This document shows, in pieces, positions 48,508-61,884 of a stretch of 64,000 nucleotides of DNA (the stretch's first letter is position 1; each line of letters begins with the position of its first letter). The stretch comes from Ceratodon purpureus. Its lineage: Eukaryota > Streptophyta > Bryopsida > Pseudoditrichales > Ditrichaceae. The notes beneath the pieces were generated by a model. It ran no database searches, was not told the origin of the DNA, and saw only the letters and a list, made by a program, of their open reading frames with translations. The position numbers were made by a program, and so were the translations under genes. Location: the NCBI GenBank assembly GCA_014871385.1, contig CM026430.1, forward strand, positions 2,459,040 to 2,523,039, given 5' to 3'.

Positions 48508-48932
48508 CGTAACACCATACAAGTTTGCCACTTGACAAACAAATATTTTATTTTTTTTGAAAAAATAAGCTTTGCCTTACAAAAACTAAATTTTTCAATT
48601 TGTTTTATCAAAAAATTAATATATCTCACCCTCCATGGAAAAACCAAACTGGTTAAAAATAGAATTTTGAATTTTTTTGCTAAATCATTCAAAAATTTAG
48701 TTTTACGAGTAGACCAGAATTTTGATGATAGGGTTTCAAATTTCTATTTCTATTTTTAACCAGGTTGGTTTTTCCATGGAGGGTGAGATATATGGCCTTA
48801 AATGGCTTAGAAATAACAAAATATTACAAAAACTAAGTTACTCTATTTTCTTTTTTCAATCATCATAATTTTATAATTTTTACAATTTTCATTGTTAGAA
48901 TTGTTTTTGAAAGACCTATTATAGTGCTATGG
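48508..48932. mobile_element. Diverged mariner-type MITE with nested foldback
   Basis: The left end (CGTAACACCATACAAGTTTG, then CAAACAAATATTTTATTTTTTT) is clearly related to the left part of the MITE at 12417. The right end (ATAGTGCTATGGTATTA) is an imperfect inverted counterpart. Unlike the first copy it contains a ~45-bp inverted repeat at 48620-48664 and 48749-48793 (ATATCTCACCCTCCATGGAA and complement, one mismatch seen), so it is longer (about 425 bp against 266 bp). End coordinates are approximate. Confidence 0.5.
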
Positions 48933-48934
48933 TA

Positions 48935-51900
48935 TTAATACTTCATAAGCAATAAAATAACCCGCAAAATATCTCAACATTTTAGTAGGTTAAATGAAGG
49001 ATTGATTTTTAAATGGTGGTACATTAAAGTTTATATTTATTAAGTCTAGCTCCAAGATTCTAGTTTCATTTATTGCAATGAACATTAAAAGAAGGTTTTG
49101 AGAATTGCATTAAATATTTAGACTTCTTAGATCACATTCTACATGGCGTGGATTGCTATACGAAGCTTTCAAAAGAATTTGGAATTATTCATTTTGAGAT
49201 GTTTCACAAAGGTGGTCCTACACTCAGAAAATTATCATTGAAAAAAAAAAAAACTTTTTTTCTAAAATTGAGTTTATCTTCTTTAGAAGGATTTCAGGGG
49301 GCAAGAACATAGGCAGTATTTAGATTGATTGGAGGATAAAAATGTTTCCAGAAATCAATAGGCTTAGAGTATAACATTTTAAGCCATGAAAACTAATAGA
49401 AATTTCCTGAAATAAAATAAATAGAAAACTTTGAATTTTTGTTCACAGAGAGTAAATTTTCACGTTTGTTGCGCTTGTAACAACCATAACCCTTGTTTGA
49501 TTTTCCCTCTTATTTTTTGAAAGCAGAAATTTTTGTAAAGAGACTTCCTGAAGTTCCTGTTGATTTCCACTCCAAATTCTCACTACCAATTTTAAAGACA
49601 CGATCCCATTCAGTTAATTTATTTTTGTATTCTTAAAAAAAATAAAAATTCAATTGTAATAAATAGATACGATGAGCCGTCGTTGATGATCCATATAACT
49701 TTGTGGAAGTTCCAACCATCTTGAAAATAGACGAAGTTACATGCTCGGACAAATAAAACAATCTTCTCACAGTTCCATTCTTTATTCCATAAAGTATTGT
49801 GGGCCACACTTGCTCATGGTAATTTCTTCCATGGAGATGTAACAAGATGAGAATTGTTTGGATTATTTACATACTTTTTATAAACATCATTTTCATTTGG
49901 TTCTTAGCGTTTGTGCGGTATATTGTTGTAATACTCGGTTCTATCTTTTCCAGCGTCAATGCCTAAATCACTCTCAGTATCGACATTAAACTCAATTCTA
50001 CTATTATGTTCTTCATCCATATCTGTACAATTTTACACATTTGAAATATTAATTAATATGCTAATTAAGTTGTTGAATGTTAATTTTGAGATGTCAAGTG
50101 ATAATCAATGTGATAAATTGTTTATTTTAAAATTAAATACAAATTATTTTATTAAAAAAATATTGCATTCTTGACTTGGAAATGATAAGGTACTTATTTC
50201 CATCCTTTAAATAATTTTTCACATTCATAGATATTGATCTACGTGACAAACAATTTTAAAAGCCCTGCATGATCGTCTGAAATCCATATTGAAGAATTCA
50301 TGATTCACAATCTACAATGAACTTTCTATGAATTGTGACCTGATACAAATGTTAGTGTGCATATAAAATAAAACAATAATGTATGTAATACCAATCTCAT
50401 GCAATTTAAAAATATGCGTCAAGACAAAGAGATTTTGTCAATGTATTTTAATTAAAACAATAGAGTTTTAAGACTAAGACATTTGCATTAAGATCACATG
50501 ATCTCCTCTATATTAAATCCATCATTTCAGTTCACTATTCATAAAAGTTTTCAATATTATTCATACCATGAAATTTTAAAATTCAAAAAAAATCAAAATT
50601 AGAAAGTTATTTTGTTCCAAAAAAAATTTTTAAAAATTTAAAATTAAAAAATTTTTAAAAAAAATTGTTACGATTAGACGATACTATGAATTTTTAATGC
50701 TTATTTTTAGATCTAAAATTATGTGAATTCAATATTTGATATGTAATAAAGGACACAAGCATCTTCAATTTCCTTTAAAATTAACTAAATATCAACTTTA
50801 AAGAATGATTTATGTCATGCTTTAAATTTAGCTATAGAATTGTCGAAAGATCATTCTATAGAGGTGTTTGTTATGTAAGTTTATTAAAATTGTAATTAAA
50901 AACCATCCTCTCATGACTATGTTTTTTTGTATTATCATTTAATAGTTAAGTGGAAACAAAATAAGATACTAAAAATATATAAAATTTAAATTATGCTTGC
51001 CCCTAAATGGACCAAATTTATTTTCTATCATAGTTCAATCAATCATTATTTATGCCTTTTCATGATCACATTTATCACAGTTGTTTACTTCTTGTTTCAA
51101 CATTTATTTACATTCTATTATCATTAAACACTTTAGTCTGAACCTTTATAGTTTCAATTTAATATTTATATTTATATTCATATAATGCATATAACACATT
51201 TGCATCCATTTATAACATAGATAGTTAAAATCATAGTATATATGTTACAAAATTAGATTTGATTCACTTTATGGTTTTAGATATATATACTTAGATTTAT
51301 TCCCTCCAATATGCAATTTTATTGGAAAATTTATGGTTTTGTTTTGTTTTGAAAAACCTCTTCATTATTTAAACCAATTTTGATAAGTTCTTTCAAAACC
51401 ATACATCCATGTACATATCTTTAATATTTATTTTGATTTTTTTTCATACAATTTCAATATTCATTTGAAAAATAATTAAATCTTATTCAAAAATCTTTTC
51501 ATGCATAAATTATGATTTTAAAATCAACAAACTAAGCTTTGAACTTCAATGTAATATGGATTTAATTAGCTTTATAAGACAATAGTTATAAAATGTGTTT
51601 TTTTTTGGTTCTTTGGCATTTCCTATAATGTTGAATTTGATTTTTTTTATTTTTTATTTTTATTTTTATTTTTTTCTTATATATTAAAGAATTGCAAAAA
51701 CCTGGCAATTCTTTTCTTGTACTATGCATGAAGAAAAATATTGATGTTGCTTGCACTGGTTTTCTCTATATGTAAAAAAAATGCTACACGCGACTATTTG
51801 TAGGCTATTAGACAACTACGTAATCTAAATTATAGAAAAAATAAAATTAGTCATAATTTTAATAGCACAATATCATTAAATATAATATATTCCAACCTTG

Positions 51901-52030
51901 ATTAATAAACATGCTTAACAACTTGGATTAGATAGTCATTTCCATACCAAATTCCAACGTTTGTAAATTCACCACCATATTCCATTCAAGCAATTCCAAA
52001 TCCAACACCTTCAACTCTTTTAAAAATTTC
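48935..52030. other. AT-rich intergenic DNA, no gene seen
   Basis: Very AT-rich with many poly-A and poly-T runs. No open frame has protein character and no RNA gene is recognised. Confidence 0.5.
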
Positions 52031-52186
52031 CCTCCCACATATATATGCACAGAAACCTCCCAAACCAAGCTGCATTCAAGACACACCAATCATTGAACCT
52101 GACGAAGAAGCGAGGCAACAAACACGACTACAGTAACCTCATTAAATTAAACACCACGATCGCCACGCAAGCAGACCCATATCTGC

Positions 52187-52612
52187 CCCATCCCCGTGGA
52201 AACCCCCTACGACCGTGTCCACTTCGATGGACCTCAGCAATCTCCCCCTAACACCGATGGCGGCTCCATCCCATGAACTCCACAACCCCGACCCCTACCC
52301 CCATCCATCCACACACCATACGAACATCATCCAACACCGCCATCCATCCCTCACCACGCACACATACATTCACGGCCACGGCCATAGAACTGCCATGGGC
52401 CATGGCAGCGCCTCTGCCCATGGCCGTGGCCGTGGATGTCTGTGTGCGTGGTGAGGATGGATGGTGGTGTTGGATGATGTTCGTAGGGGGTGTGGATGGA
52501 TGGGGGTAGGGGTCGGGGTTGTGGAGTTCATGGGATGGAGCCGCCATCGGTGTTAGGGGGAGGGTCCATCGAAGTGGACACGGTCGTAGGGGGGTTGCCA
52601 CGGGGATAGGGC
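52187..52612. repeat. Long near-palindromic inverted repeat upstream of DCAF1
   Basis: The left arm (52187-52398) and right arm (52400-52612) are reverse complements over about 210 bases with few changes. For example, CGACCGTGTCCACTTCGATG (52211-52230) has its complement at 52569-52588, and ACACCGATGGCGGCTCCATC at 52251-52270 has its complement in the right arm. The centre is CCATGGGCCATGG (52393-52405), with almost no loop. The arms are GC-rich in an AT-rich setting. A TATA-like CATATATATGC lies ~145 bases upstream (near 52040). It could be a foldback element or an RNA-hairpin source. The long open frames across it are products of the palindrome. Confidence 0.9.
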
Positions 52613-52669
52613 GGAAAGGACGAGGGGGGTGACCTAGAGAGCGGCTGCAGACAGGGAGGGGGACTGGGG

Positions 52670-52725
52670 AAGAGAGAGAGAGAGGGAGAGGGAGAGAGAG
52701 AGAGAGAGAGAGGGGGGGAGAGATT
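52670..52725 (+). repeat. (GA)n tract in the DCAF1 5' leader region
   Basis: GAGAGA runs, interrupted by GGG, lie ~140-190 bases upstream of the DCAF1 start. GA/CT-rich tracts are common in plant leaders and can bind BPC/GAGA-binding factors. Confidence 0.6.
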
Positions 52726-52862
52726 TCCGAAGCATTAGGGAATAGAATTGGGCAGAGTTGGCAGAGCAGAGAACAGACAGAGGCGGAGGGAGAGACGCCA
52801 TCGCCGTCGATCAGCGGACTCGTAGGGGTTTCGGCAGAGCAGGTTGTTGGTTTGGCGGGGCT

Positions 52863-55800
52863 ATGGCGGAGGAGGGCGGGGGAGCTCCGCCCGCCGCGCC
52901 TGCGGAAGGGAGTGGTGGAGGGCCGGGGGCGGGGGCAGCAGCGGTAGCAGGACCAGGAGCGGGAGCGAGCGGGGAGGGCACAGGGATTTACCGGGAGGCG
53001 CCGGCGACGACGAGCAATGCGACTACCGGGGGCGCGGCCGGGGAGGATTTGGTGCAGAAGGCGCGCGGGCTCATGCGCCGGATCGTCGCGGAGCGCGCGT
53101 TGCCCAATGCGAGCCTGCTGCACGCGCTCGCCGCGATTCTGGAGCAGGAGGAGGCTAGGTTGGGGTTTCGATTCTGTGGGGTCCGGGAGAGTGGGGTTCG
53201 GAGCGAATTGGTGTGCAGTGTGGATTTTAGTGTGGGATTTCCAATTTGGTAGCTGTTTGGGAGCTAGGTTTCGCGTCCCCGGTTCTGATAGCCGAATTCC
53301 GCGTCTTGGTTCTTTCGTGTTTGTGATTGGATTCCTGGAGTGGAGTTTAGGTTTCCCAAATTTGGAGTGGATGTTTGGGCAGATCATGTGAAATTTGATG
53401 TTGAGAGCATTGCAGGGTGGTATTCAGCTGTAGAGTGAGTTTTTAGGTTAAGGAGAGTTTATGTAACAGGTGGCTGTTGTTTGATTCTCAGACTCTAGTT
53501 TTTGAGTTTTTGCAGGTATGAGCAGCATACAGGTCATCCTTACTCCACCAATTCACGTTCGTCGCATATGATCGGCCGTCTTGTGAACTTGATCAGGGTA
53601 AATTTTCAGTGACCTTTTCATAGAGGTTTTTTGCTTGGGGTTTTCAAGCGTATTTGCAGTTGAGCTCGTTCTGGCATTTTTTGAGGGGTGCGGTTGACGA
53701 GGTTTTGGTCACTGGGTCGGACACAAGCGTTGCTGGACATTGTTTGACCATTTTAGTGTAGAATTTACACCAATTACGGCGACTGTGTTCTATGAGCTGA
53801 TCAGGGTTTTAATCGACTGATCTGTGAAGCTTAGATTGAAAAGGGTCCTGGTTAGGGTTTACTGGGGTTTGGCACTGATTTAATATAGTAGTTTAGTTGC
53901 TTTTCCGTATAGATGTTTTGGAGCATGCCAGTCGACTTTGGCTGATTTACGCTATGCTGTGGGCAATTTCAGGAGGATGATGATTTCTTTGAGCTGCTGT
54001 CATCAAGATTGTTGGTTGAGCCAGTCCATTCTACCAAGATTCGTGCAGCTGCTGTGAGGCTGTTACTTGCATGCGTTTCTAGCTGGATGGTGGGTACTTA
54101 CTGGCAACAGGCTATTATCTGCATTTGTGCATCTTTTAGTGTGACACATTGCTCATGTGATGATGCGTCTGTCAAGGTTTCTGTTTCATGAGAAGTTACC
54201 ATTGTGGCGTTCTTGACTGTAGTCGTGTCAGGCGTCCATCATATATCCTCCCTCTGAATTCCCATGTAAACAGTAACATTCGATGTGTGTTTCCTTGACT
54301 GTAAGTATAAGCTGGGTTAATTTGTGCATCAAGAATACTGGAGTGCGGAATATTCTCATGCAAAGGCCTCAACGTTTTAGAATCTTTTCTGCTTACTTGG
54401 GTATACTTGAGTCTAGAGATAACAGAAGACCGATAAGAATTAGCTTGATAACGTTCAAATATGAAATACATATGGAATTTTGTTATGGATATGTTACCAC
54501 GGAAACATGGAGTTGACATGACTTGCAGATACCACTTATTTATAAACTTTGTGCTACTTGTGTTCTCTGTGCAGTATCCTCATGTGTTTGAAGAGGAGGT
54601 TCTAACTAACATTAAGCGGTGGGTTATTGAGGACACACTGAAAGACGTAGCTGCTAGCAGGGCATCCAGAAGCAAGAGCACCAAGGATGCTGATGCAGCT
54701 GATCGTGAGATGTTGAGGACCTATTCAACTGGCCTCTTGGCAGTAGCTCTGGGAGGGTATGAAACTGCCCTTATTTCTTTTTTCCTTGTCGTTTCTACTA
54801 TTGATTGTCTATCTATGGATGCCTTGGTTCATTCTATGCATTTTATTAAAAAAATATGGTATTTTCCTAGTCAAGTTTGTACCAACAGGAGTAGGGATCT
54901 GGAGTCTAATCGTTGTGTTTCTTGCGCAGGTCAGATGTAGTGGAGGATGTTCTCACCACGGGTATGGTTGGCCAACTCATGCACTACCTCCGCGTTCGTG
55001 TGTTAGGAGATGCGTCCGCAGATGCAAGTACTGAAAATAAGCCAAATGTAGGGATGAGTGGAAGTAGGGGAAGGGACGAAGCCCGAGGACGAGTTAGGCC
55101 ACTTTTAGATGTTTCAAGAATGGAAGACCTTCGTGTTTCCGAAAAAGTATCTGACGAACCAATGCCTGAAAGGGGCGGTGAGAGGGCGCTTGATGACAAA
55201 GGCAAGAGAAAAGACAACGAGGAAGGTGTCCAGGAGGACCCTGAGAATTTAGAGGGAACACCTGACATGAGTATTTGTACATATGATGCGGATGAGGATG
55301 GGGATGAGTGGATGAATGAAGATAAAAGGCGTAGGAAGGATAGGCGAGAAGCTAAAACCAGGACAACGGAGTGGCTAAACAGCACTCGTCCACTGCGAGA
55401 GGATGAAACTGAAGAGATAGGTAGAGCAGAACCGTCGAAACGTAGAAGTGACGTTCACCGTGGAGGAGGCAAAGGAAGAGGTAGAGGACGATCGACTGAT
55501 GGTGCAGTGGAGTTGGAAAGGGGTCAAGTATCAGCTCCCACATCAGCTCGCAAGGAGAACGTTTCTAGGAGCAGACCCACGGAAAGAACTCTTACATCAA
55601 CTGAAACCGGGTCTGAGGGTGCAAGGGATGGAGTGAAGGATGATAGTGATTCGGAAAAGGAGGACATTCAAAGTGTCATGATTGGTAACGTGGACATCTC
55701 ACTGGCCATGCGAAAGGCTAAGCGAGCAGCGCAGGCTGAAGCAAGGACAGAAAATGCTCCTTGGGAAGCCGTGAAAGCGGCAGGAGATGCTGCTGCTGAC

Positions 55801-58800
55801 CTTGTCAGGGTGGCTGCTACAGAGGTATTGTTAGTTCTGGCTAGCTTATTTTTGTCTGGAGCTGGATATCACTAATGCTGTTTGGTTCCTATTTATTAGT
55901 TGTCACCGGAAGTCGTCTGACTATAGCTGTTTTTAATCGTAATGAACTTCTGGTTGAGAACCTATTTGCTATCTCATTGTTGGACTATCGTCTGCAACTT
56001 CATAATATATTGGCTGTTATTGCATGCAGGCTCTTGCAAGCTCGGGTAAAGATGACGAAATACTGGCAGCAGCAGATGAAGCAGCTCTTACAGTTGTAGA
56101 TGCTGCTCTTTCAACCACTGTCACTAGGTATACGTCCGTTAGAATACATTCAAAGACTTCCTTATAATGATTGCATCAGAGGAGAGTGTCATATTGGGAG
56201 TGTTGCTTGGAATCAGCTTCTCTTTTGTCGAATTTTAAGATTCAGACTCCTTGCTTTATGTAGCAGTATCTGGCTCGATAAAGTAGACTAAATCGTGATG
56301 GATCTTCAATTGTCAATGTGCAGAGAACAGTTGGAGAAGAAAGAGATAGCCATGGAGGAAGCTAAAAAAGTCGCAGACTCTGAATCTAAGAAAGAGCAGG
56401 AAAGTGAAGCGGGAGATAAAGGAGAAAGTGCTGTCGATATGGAGGCAGTAGCTGCACTTAGAGAACGTTACTGCGTACAATGTCTTGAAAAGATGGGGGA
56501 GTACTTGGAAGTGTTGGGGCCTGTCTTACACGAAAGAGGTGTCGACGTTTGCTTGGCTCTGCTGCAACGACGGCCAAAAGATAATAACCCTAAAGAGTTG
56601 GCCATGCTTTCAGATGTACTGAAATTGATTTGTGCCCTAGCTGCGCATCGAAAGTTTGCTGCTCTTCTTGTCGATCGAGGTGGTGTCCAGCAACTCCTTG
56701 CTACTCCTAGAGTGCCTCAAACTCTTACAGGCATATCTCTCTGCCTGTTTGCACTCGCATCCTTACAGGTTAGAGCTCTTCCTTATTACCTTCAAGTTTC
56801 TTCATGGTAGGTTTTTTGTGTAATGGTTTTGTATGTGCCTTAGGTGCCGACCATGATTTGTGTACTTTGGTAATACAGTCCTGATGGTTTTGGTTGTGAT
56901 ATGTGGCACTCGTCATTTGCCCTCTTGAATGCTAATATATTCACTCTTAGAGATCAGCACCTGCATTTGCTAACAAAAGCCTTGTATCAGAATGTGATGG
57001 AGCGAGTCTGTACTTTACCAGCACCAGTTGTACAAGAGGTTGTTGCACTCGCACTTCACCTTTTAATATGTCCTCAAGATCCTGCAAGGCGCAATGCTGC
57101 CTTGTTTTTTGGAGCATCCTTTGTTTTCCGATCTATTTTAGAGGCCTTCGATGCTCAAGATGGACTGCGAAAACTAGTCAATCTATTGCGGAACACAGCT
57201 TCTTTAAGATCAGGAGGATCGAGCAATTCAGCCACCGCAGCAGCATCTGCAGGTTCACGTGATCGGACGTTGGCATCAGCCGAAGTTTTGACATCATCTG
57301 GGAAGCAGATCGCTTATCTTACCTGTGTAGCCCTACGCCAGTTTTTCCGTGCTCACTTGCTATTGTTGGTTGACTCGCTTCGGCCTAACAGAGGTCACAA
57401 GAGTGGTTCACGAGGAGGGCCTAGCGGAAAAGCTACGTATAAGCCTCTTGATATCAGCAATGAAGCAATGGACACAATTGTTGTCCAACTACAGAGAGAC
57501 AGGAAGTTGGGACCTGCTTTTGTTAGGTCGCGTTGGCCCCCTCTTGATTCATTCATGCAGTACAATGGTCACATTGTTCTGCTTGAACTGACACAGGTAC
57601 TTTGTCTATTACTGTGGTATTATTGCTGGTTTTGGGCAGCATCTAATTTGTTTTGATTATGTCTTGCATGCCAATACCATAAAGTATTTTTTGTCATACA
57701 GATGTTGTGTTTTACAATATTATTCGGGGAATGGGACTGAAGCTCTAACTTCATGGAGAGCACTCTCTTTGTCGTAATTCTTTTTGGGTTGCTCATACGT
57801 GACAGTTTGTGTGGACATCTCTGTGCAGCAAGCTGCACCTGGAGAAAGGTACCTGCATGAGATAGTACAGCACTCTCTGGGTGTCCTTCAGATTGTATCG
57901 TTAGTGCCTTATACACGACGGTTGATAGTTGACTCTACACTGAGCAACGATCGTTCTGGTATGGCAGTTATCCTTGATGCTGCAAGCGGAGTGGCTTTTT
58001 GTGATCCTGAGGTAATTTTTCTTTTTTGTTGTTCTTGTGAGCACTGCGATATCGATATTTGTAAAATTGCATGTTTTAACTTCACCTGCATGTTTAATAT
58101 TGAGGCTGCTTTGTTTTGTTTTGTTATATTATGTTATGTTTTTTTCTTTTCTTCCTCTGGTGAAGTAACTGGTGACAGTAATTTAGTCACTGTTCTTGTT
58201 CTTGCTCTCTCTTCAAATCTAATATAGATAAAGTAATAAATGAATCTTTTTTGTTGTCAACAGGTGATCCAAACAGCATTGCTCGTCTTGGTCAATCTGG
58301 TTTGTCCGCCTCCTTCGCTCTGCAGCCGACCCATGCCAGTTCCCAACGTTCCCGCACTGTCTCAACAAGCCCAGTCAAGCCAGGGTGGTGCTGGTAATTC
58401 TACCCAAGCTGGTACAGTGGGTGCAGGAACAGCAGTGAATCTGGAAAGCAAGGGTTGGACAGGGAGAGCAGAAGCTAATATTGACAGGAATGGAGGAACT
58501 CAAGGAGCTCCAGGTCCAGGCGCCTTTGGAGCTGGGGTTGTTGGGGATCGTAGAATTTCCTTAGGACCAGGTGCTGGAGGGTCAGGTTTGGCAGCTTACA
58601 TGGAACAGGGTTATCGTTATGCTCGCGAAGCCGTACGGTCGAATAACGGAATTAAAGTGTTACTTCATCTGCTTTACCCAAGGACCGTTCTTCCTCCTGC
58701 TGCACTAGATTGTATTCGAGCCCTTTCCTGTCGGGTTCTGCTTGGATTGGCTCGAGACGAGACAATTGCCCACATCCTTACTAAATTGCAGGTAGGAAAG

Positions 58801-61800
58801 TTGCTGTCTGAGTTATTGCGAGATGGTGGTAGCCAGGCTGGGCGTCAAGGCAATACAGGTGGTATTGGTGGAGAGCAAGGCAGATGGCAAGCAGAACTTA
58901 GCAGAGTGGCGCTGGAGCTCATTGCGGTAAGTAACGTCTTTTCTACATATTTTTTTGTTAGTGCGTCCATCGTGAGGTCCAATTCAATGTACACTAGTTC
59001 AGATCGCGGGACAATTTATAAACTACAGCTTCATTTCACTTTCGTATTTTGACTTTCCTTTGTGTGTAGATTGTTACCAATGCAGGACGTGCAAACACTG
59101 TAGCAGCAAGCGAAGCAGCAGCACCAACTCTGCGGCGTATTGAAAGAGCTGCTATTGCTGCAGCTACACCTATTAGTTATCACCCCAGGGAGCTGTTACA
59201 GCTTATTCATGAACACTTAATCGGATCAGGGCTTCCAAATGCAGCTGCTGCATTGCTCAAAGAAGCAAGTTTGAAACCTTTACCGTCCCTTTTACCCCCG
59301 ACGTCTCTTGTGCTCCCGACGGCTTCTGCTGAGGGGGTTACAAATTTTTTGCAGTGGCCCGGGGGACGAGTTAATGGTGGATTTTTGGGAGGTGGTTCGA
59401 AGCAAACTGCCAAGGATGAGGATGATGCGAGCAGTTCTCAACCTCCTCCTTCTACACGCAAGAAACCAGCTTTCTCAACATCTTTGGCATCTGGGGGGAA
59501 GTTGAGTTCTGCTTCTGCTTCGCTGAGGAAGTCTCAGAGCGTGAAAGAAAGTCGAATTCGACCTATTGATGTACAAGATAATCCTCTTACTGTTGGAAAG
59601 TCTAGAGACGACGCAGATGCAATGTTCAAAACACCTGGTCCATACCGCAATCTACCTGCTAAGCGGAAAAGCGGCGAAAGAGACGTGCCCCCATTATCTC
59701 CGACAAGCAAGCGAATGGCCTTCACAGATCCTCTTACAGCATCACCTTGTGTTACCCCAGGGCATGCAACTATAAAGTCAAATTTTGCTGTTGAGACCTC
59801 TGCACCTCTTCCTCCTACTCCAGCCCCTCCAGTCAATGATTTCACTCCAGCCAAATCATTTTTCGGGCAATTTGGTTTGCCTGAGAAAGTTGACTCAGTA
59901 AACTTGCAACCTGAGTCTTCTACTTTTGATATTCAGCAGTCACCCTATGTCCCTTTTAAACAATATCTTAGCACCCCAGGTCATTCCCTTGTTCCCTCCA
60001 ATACAGGTGGCCTTTTAGAACCTCGCATCAATACTGCAGAACATGCGACGCTGGACTCACTTGTGGTCCAGTATCTGAAGCACCAGCATCGCCAGTGTCC
60101 AGCTCCTATTACTACTCTTCCTCCTTTATCTCTTCTTCACCCACATGTCTGCCCAGAACCTAGTAGGGCTCTTGATGCTTCTTTGAACACAGCTGGAAGG
60201 TTAGCTGCACGTCAGATTACCCCACCTTATGGAGGTATGCACGGGCGAAGAAGGGATCGGCATTTTGTATACAGCCGGTTTCGTCCATGGCGCACATGCC
60301 GTGATGAGGCAGTTCTACTCACTGCCAACACCTTCTTAGGTCATGCGTCTTGCCTTGCTGCTGGCAGTCATGCTGGAGATATTCGTCTATTTGACTCAAG
60401 TTCAGGCAATATCTTGGATGTGCAACCGGTGGGCCATACCTCACCAATTTCTGTCTTGCAATCTGCTCCCCATATCCTGGCTGGAAATGACACACGGGTG
60501 GGGCAGTTACTCCTCTCTTCTGCCAGCTATGATGTTCGATTGTGGGACTCTTCGAATATTATGAACGGACCTCTCAACGTTTTTGAGAACTGCAAAGCAG
60601 CAAGATTCAATCATGCAGGAAGCAGATTTGGTGCTATTGCTTTGGAGTCTGTTCACAAAGAAGTTTTGTTGTATGATGTCGGAACCTCTAAGTTGGAGCA
60701 AAGGCTTTCTGATAGTTCAACAAGCCAACCAGGCTTACCGCGTAGCCACACGCAACCGATGGTCCACTTTAGTCCCGACGATGTCTTGGTTCTTTGGAGT
60801 GGAGTACTGTGGGATCACCGTATTCCGCGGGCAATACATCGGTTTGATCAGTTCACTGACTACGGTGGGGGTGGCTTCCATCCTGCTGGAAATGAGGTGG
60901 GTTTCCTGCTTTTAATGATTGTAATTTTAACTTCATCATGTGGAACGAAGATGGTCATCTGTTCTGATTCGTTTCATCGGCCCTGGTCATTTACAAACGT
61001 TGACGATTTTATTCCCTGCAACTGCTTGATAGTTCTTGGTTATGTGTTTCTATTTGTGATGTCATGCGTGTCTGGTTTGGTTTCTGATAGGATGTGGTAG
61101 CAGTCCATTGAGAAACGTTGTTGACTTTTTATCTAATGGAATGTTTTGGTTACTTTGCTACTTCCAGGTCATCATCAATTCAGAAGTTTGGGATCTTCGC
61201 TCGTTTAAACTTCTAAGAAGTGTACCTTCCCTAGACCAAACCTCTATAACCTTCAATACTACAGGCGATGTCATCTACGCAACGCTACGTCGGAACTCAG
61301 ACGACATCATGACTGCTCTTCACCCTCGTAGGATGCGGCATCCGTTGTTCAGTGCCTTCAGAACAATGGACGCAGTGGATTACTCTGACATCACCACCAC
61401 AGTTGTGGATCGTTGTGTCCTTGATCTTGCAACTGAACCTACAGACTCTTTCATCTCAATCGTAGCAGTTGAAAGCAACGAGGAAATGGACTCATTTGCG
61501 AGGCTGTACGAGGTTGGAAGGCGGCGTCCTACAGACGATGATTCGGACCCTGATGATGGGGGAGAAACAGAGGAGGAGGAAGAGGAGGACGATGACGATG
61601 ATGATGACGACGACGATGGAGATCTTCATGAGGACGACGACATCGATCTTGTAAGTAACGACGAGGAGGAGAACAGTGACGAGGATGATGATGGAGATGA
61701 GGCTGGCGATATTGAAAGTTTCACATCAGATGACGATGGTAGTGATGACGGTCTTGGGGAGGGAGTCTTGGAACTTATCTCCGACGGAGACGATGATCCT

Positions 61801-61884
61801 AGGGGTACGTTTTCAAGTGATGATGGCTCCGGCGGTGAGTTTGGAGATGACGCGTTCGATGATTTAATGCGGGGAATATTTTGA
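52863..61884 (+). CDS. DCAF1: DDB1- and CUL4-associated factor 1 (DCAF1)
   Basis: Substrate receptor of CUL4-DDB1 ubiquitin ligases (VprBP homologue), acting in the nucleus; essential for embryogenesis in Arabidopsis. Twelve exons, all splice phases consistent: 52863-53158, 53516-53597, 53973-54089, 54575-54756, 54930-55824, 56030-56127, 56324-56768, 56991-57596, 57829-58011, 58264-58926, 59070-60896 and 61168-61884, giving 2036 residues (Arabidopsis ~1880). Diagnostic segments: LLHALAAILEQEEARYE near the start, YPHVFEEEVLTNIKRW, FDAQDGLRKLVNLL in the helical armadillo-like part, a LisH motif at ~1226-1258 (ELLQLIHEHL), and WD40 repeats from ~1580. Two WDxR DDB1-binding motifs are present (WDHR at 1770-1773 and WDLR at 1806-1809). 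The C-terminal ~110 residues are a very acidic Asp/Glu tail. The N-terminus is Gly/Ala-rich. An in-frame ATG 35 codons upstream (52758) is possible; I chose 52863 because homologues begin close to the acidic MxE start. The ORF looks intact. Confidence 0.97.

Noticed and set aside
52248..53387. 379-residue minus-strand open frame
   Set aside because: It spans the right arm of the long palindrome, the GA tract and the antisense of DCAF1 exon 1. Low-complexity Pro/Ser runs explain its length.
61540..61640. GA/GAC repeat taken for a microsatellite
   Set aside because: It is in frame within the last DCAF1 exon and encodes the conserved acidic tail.
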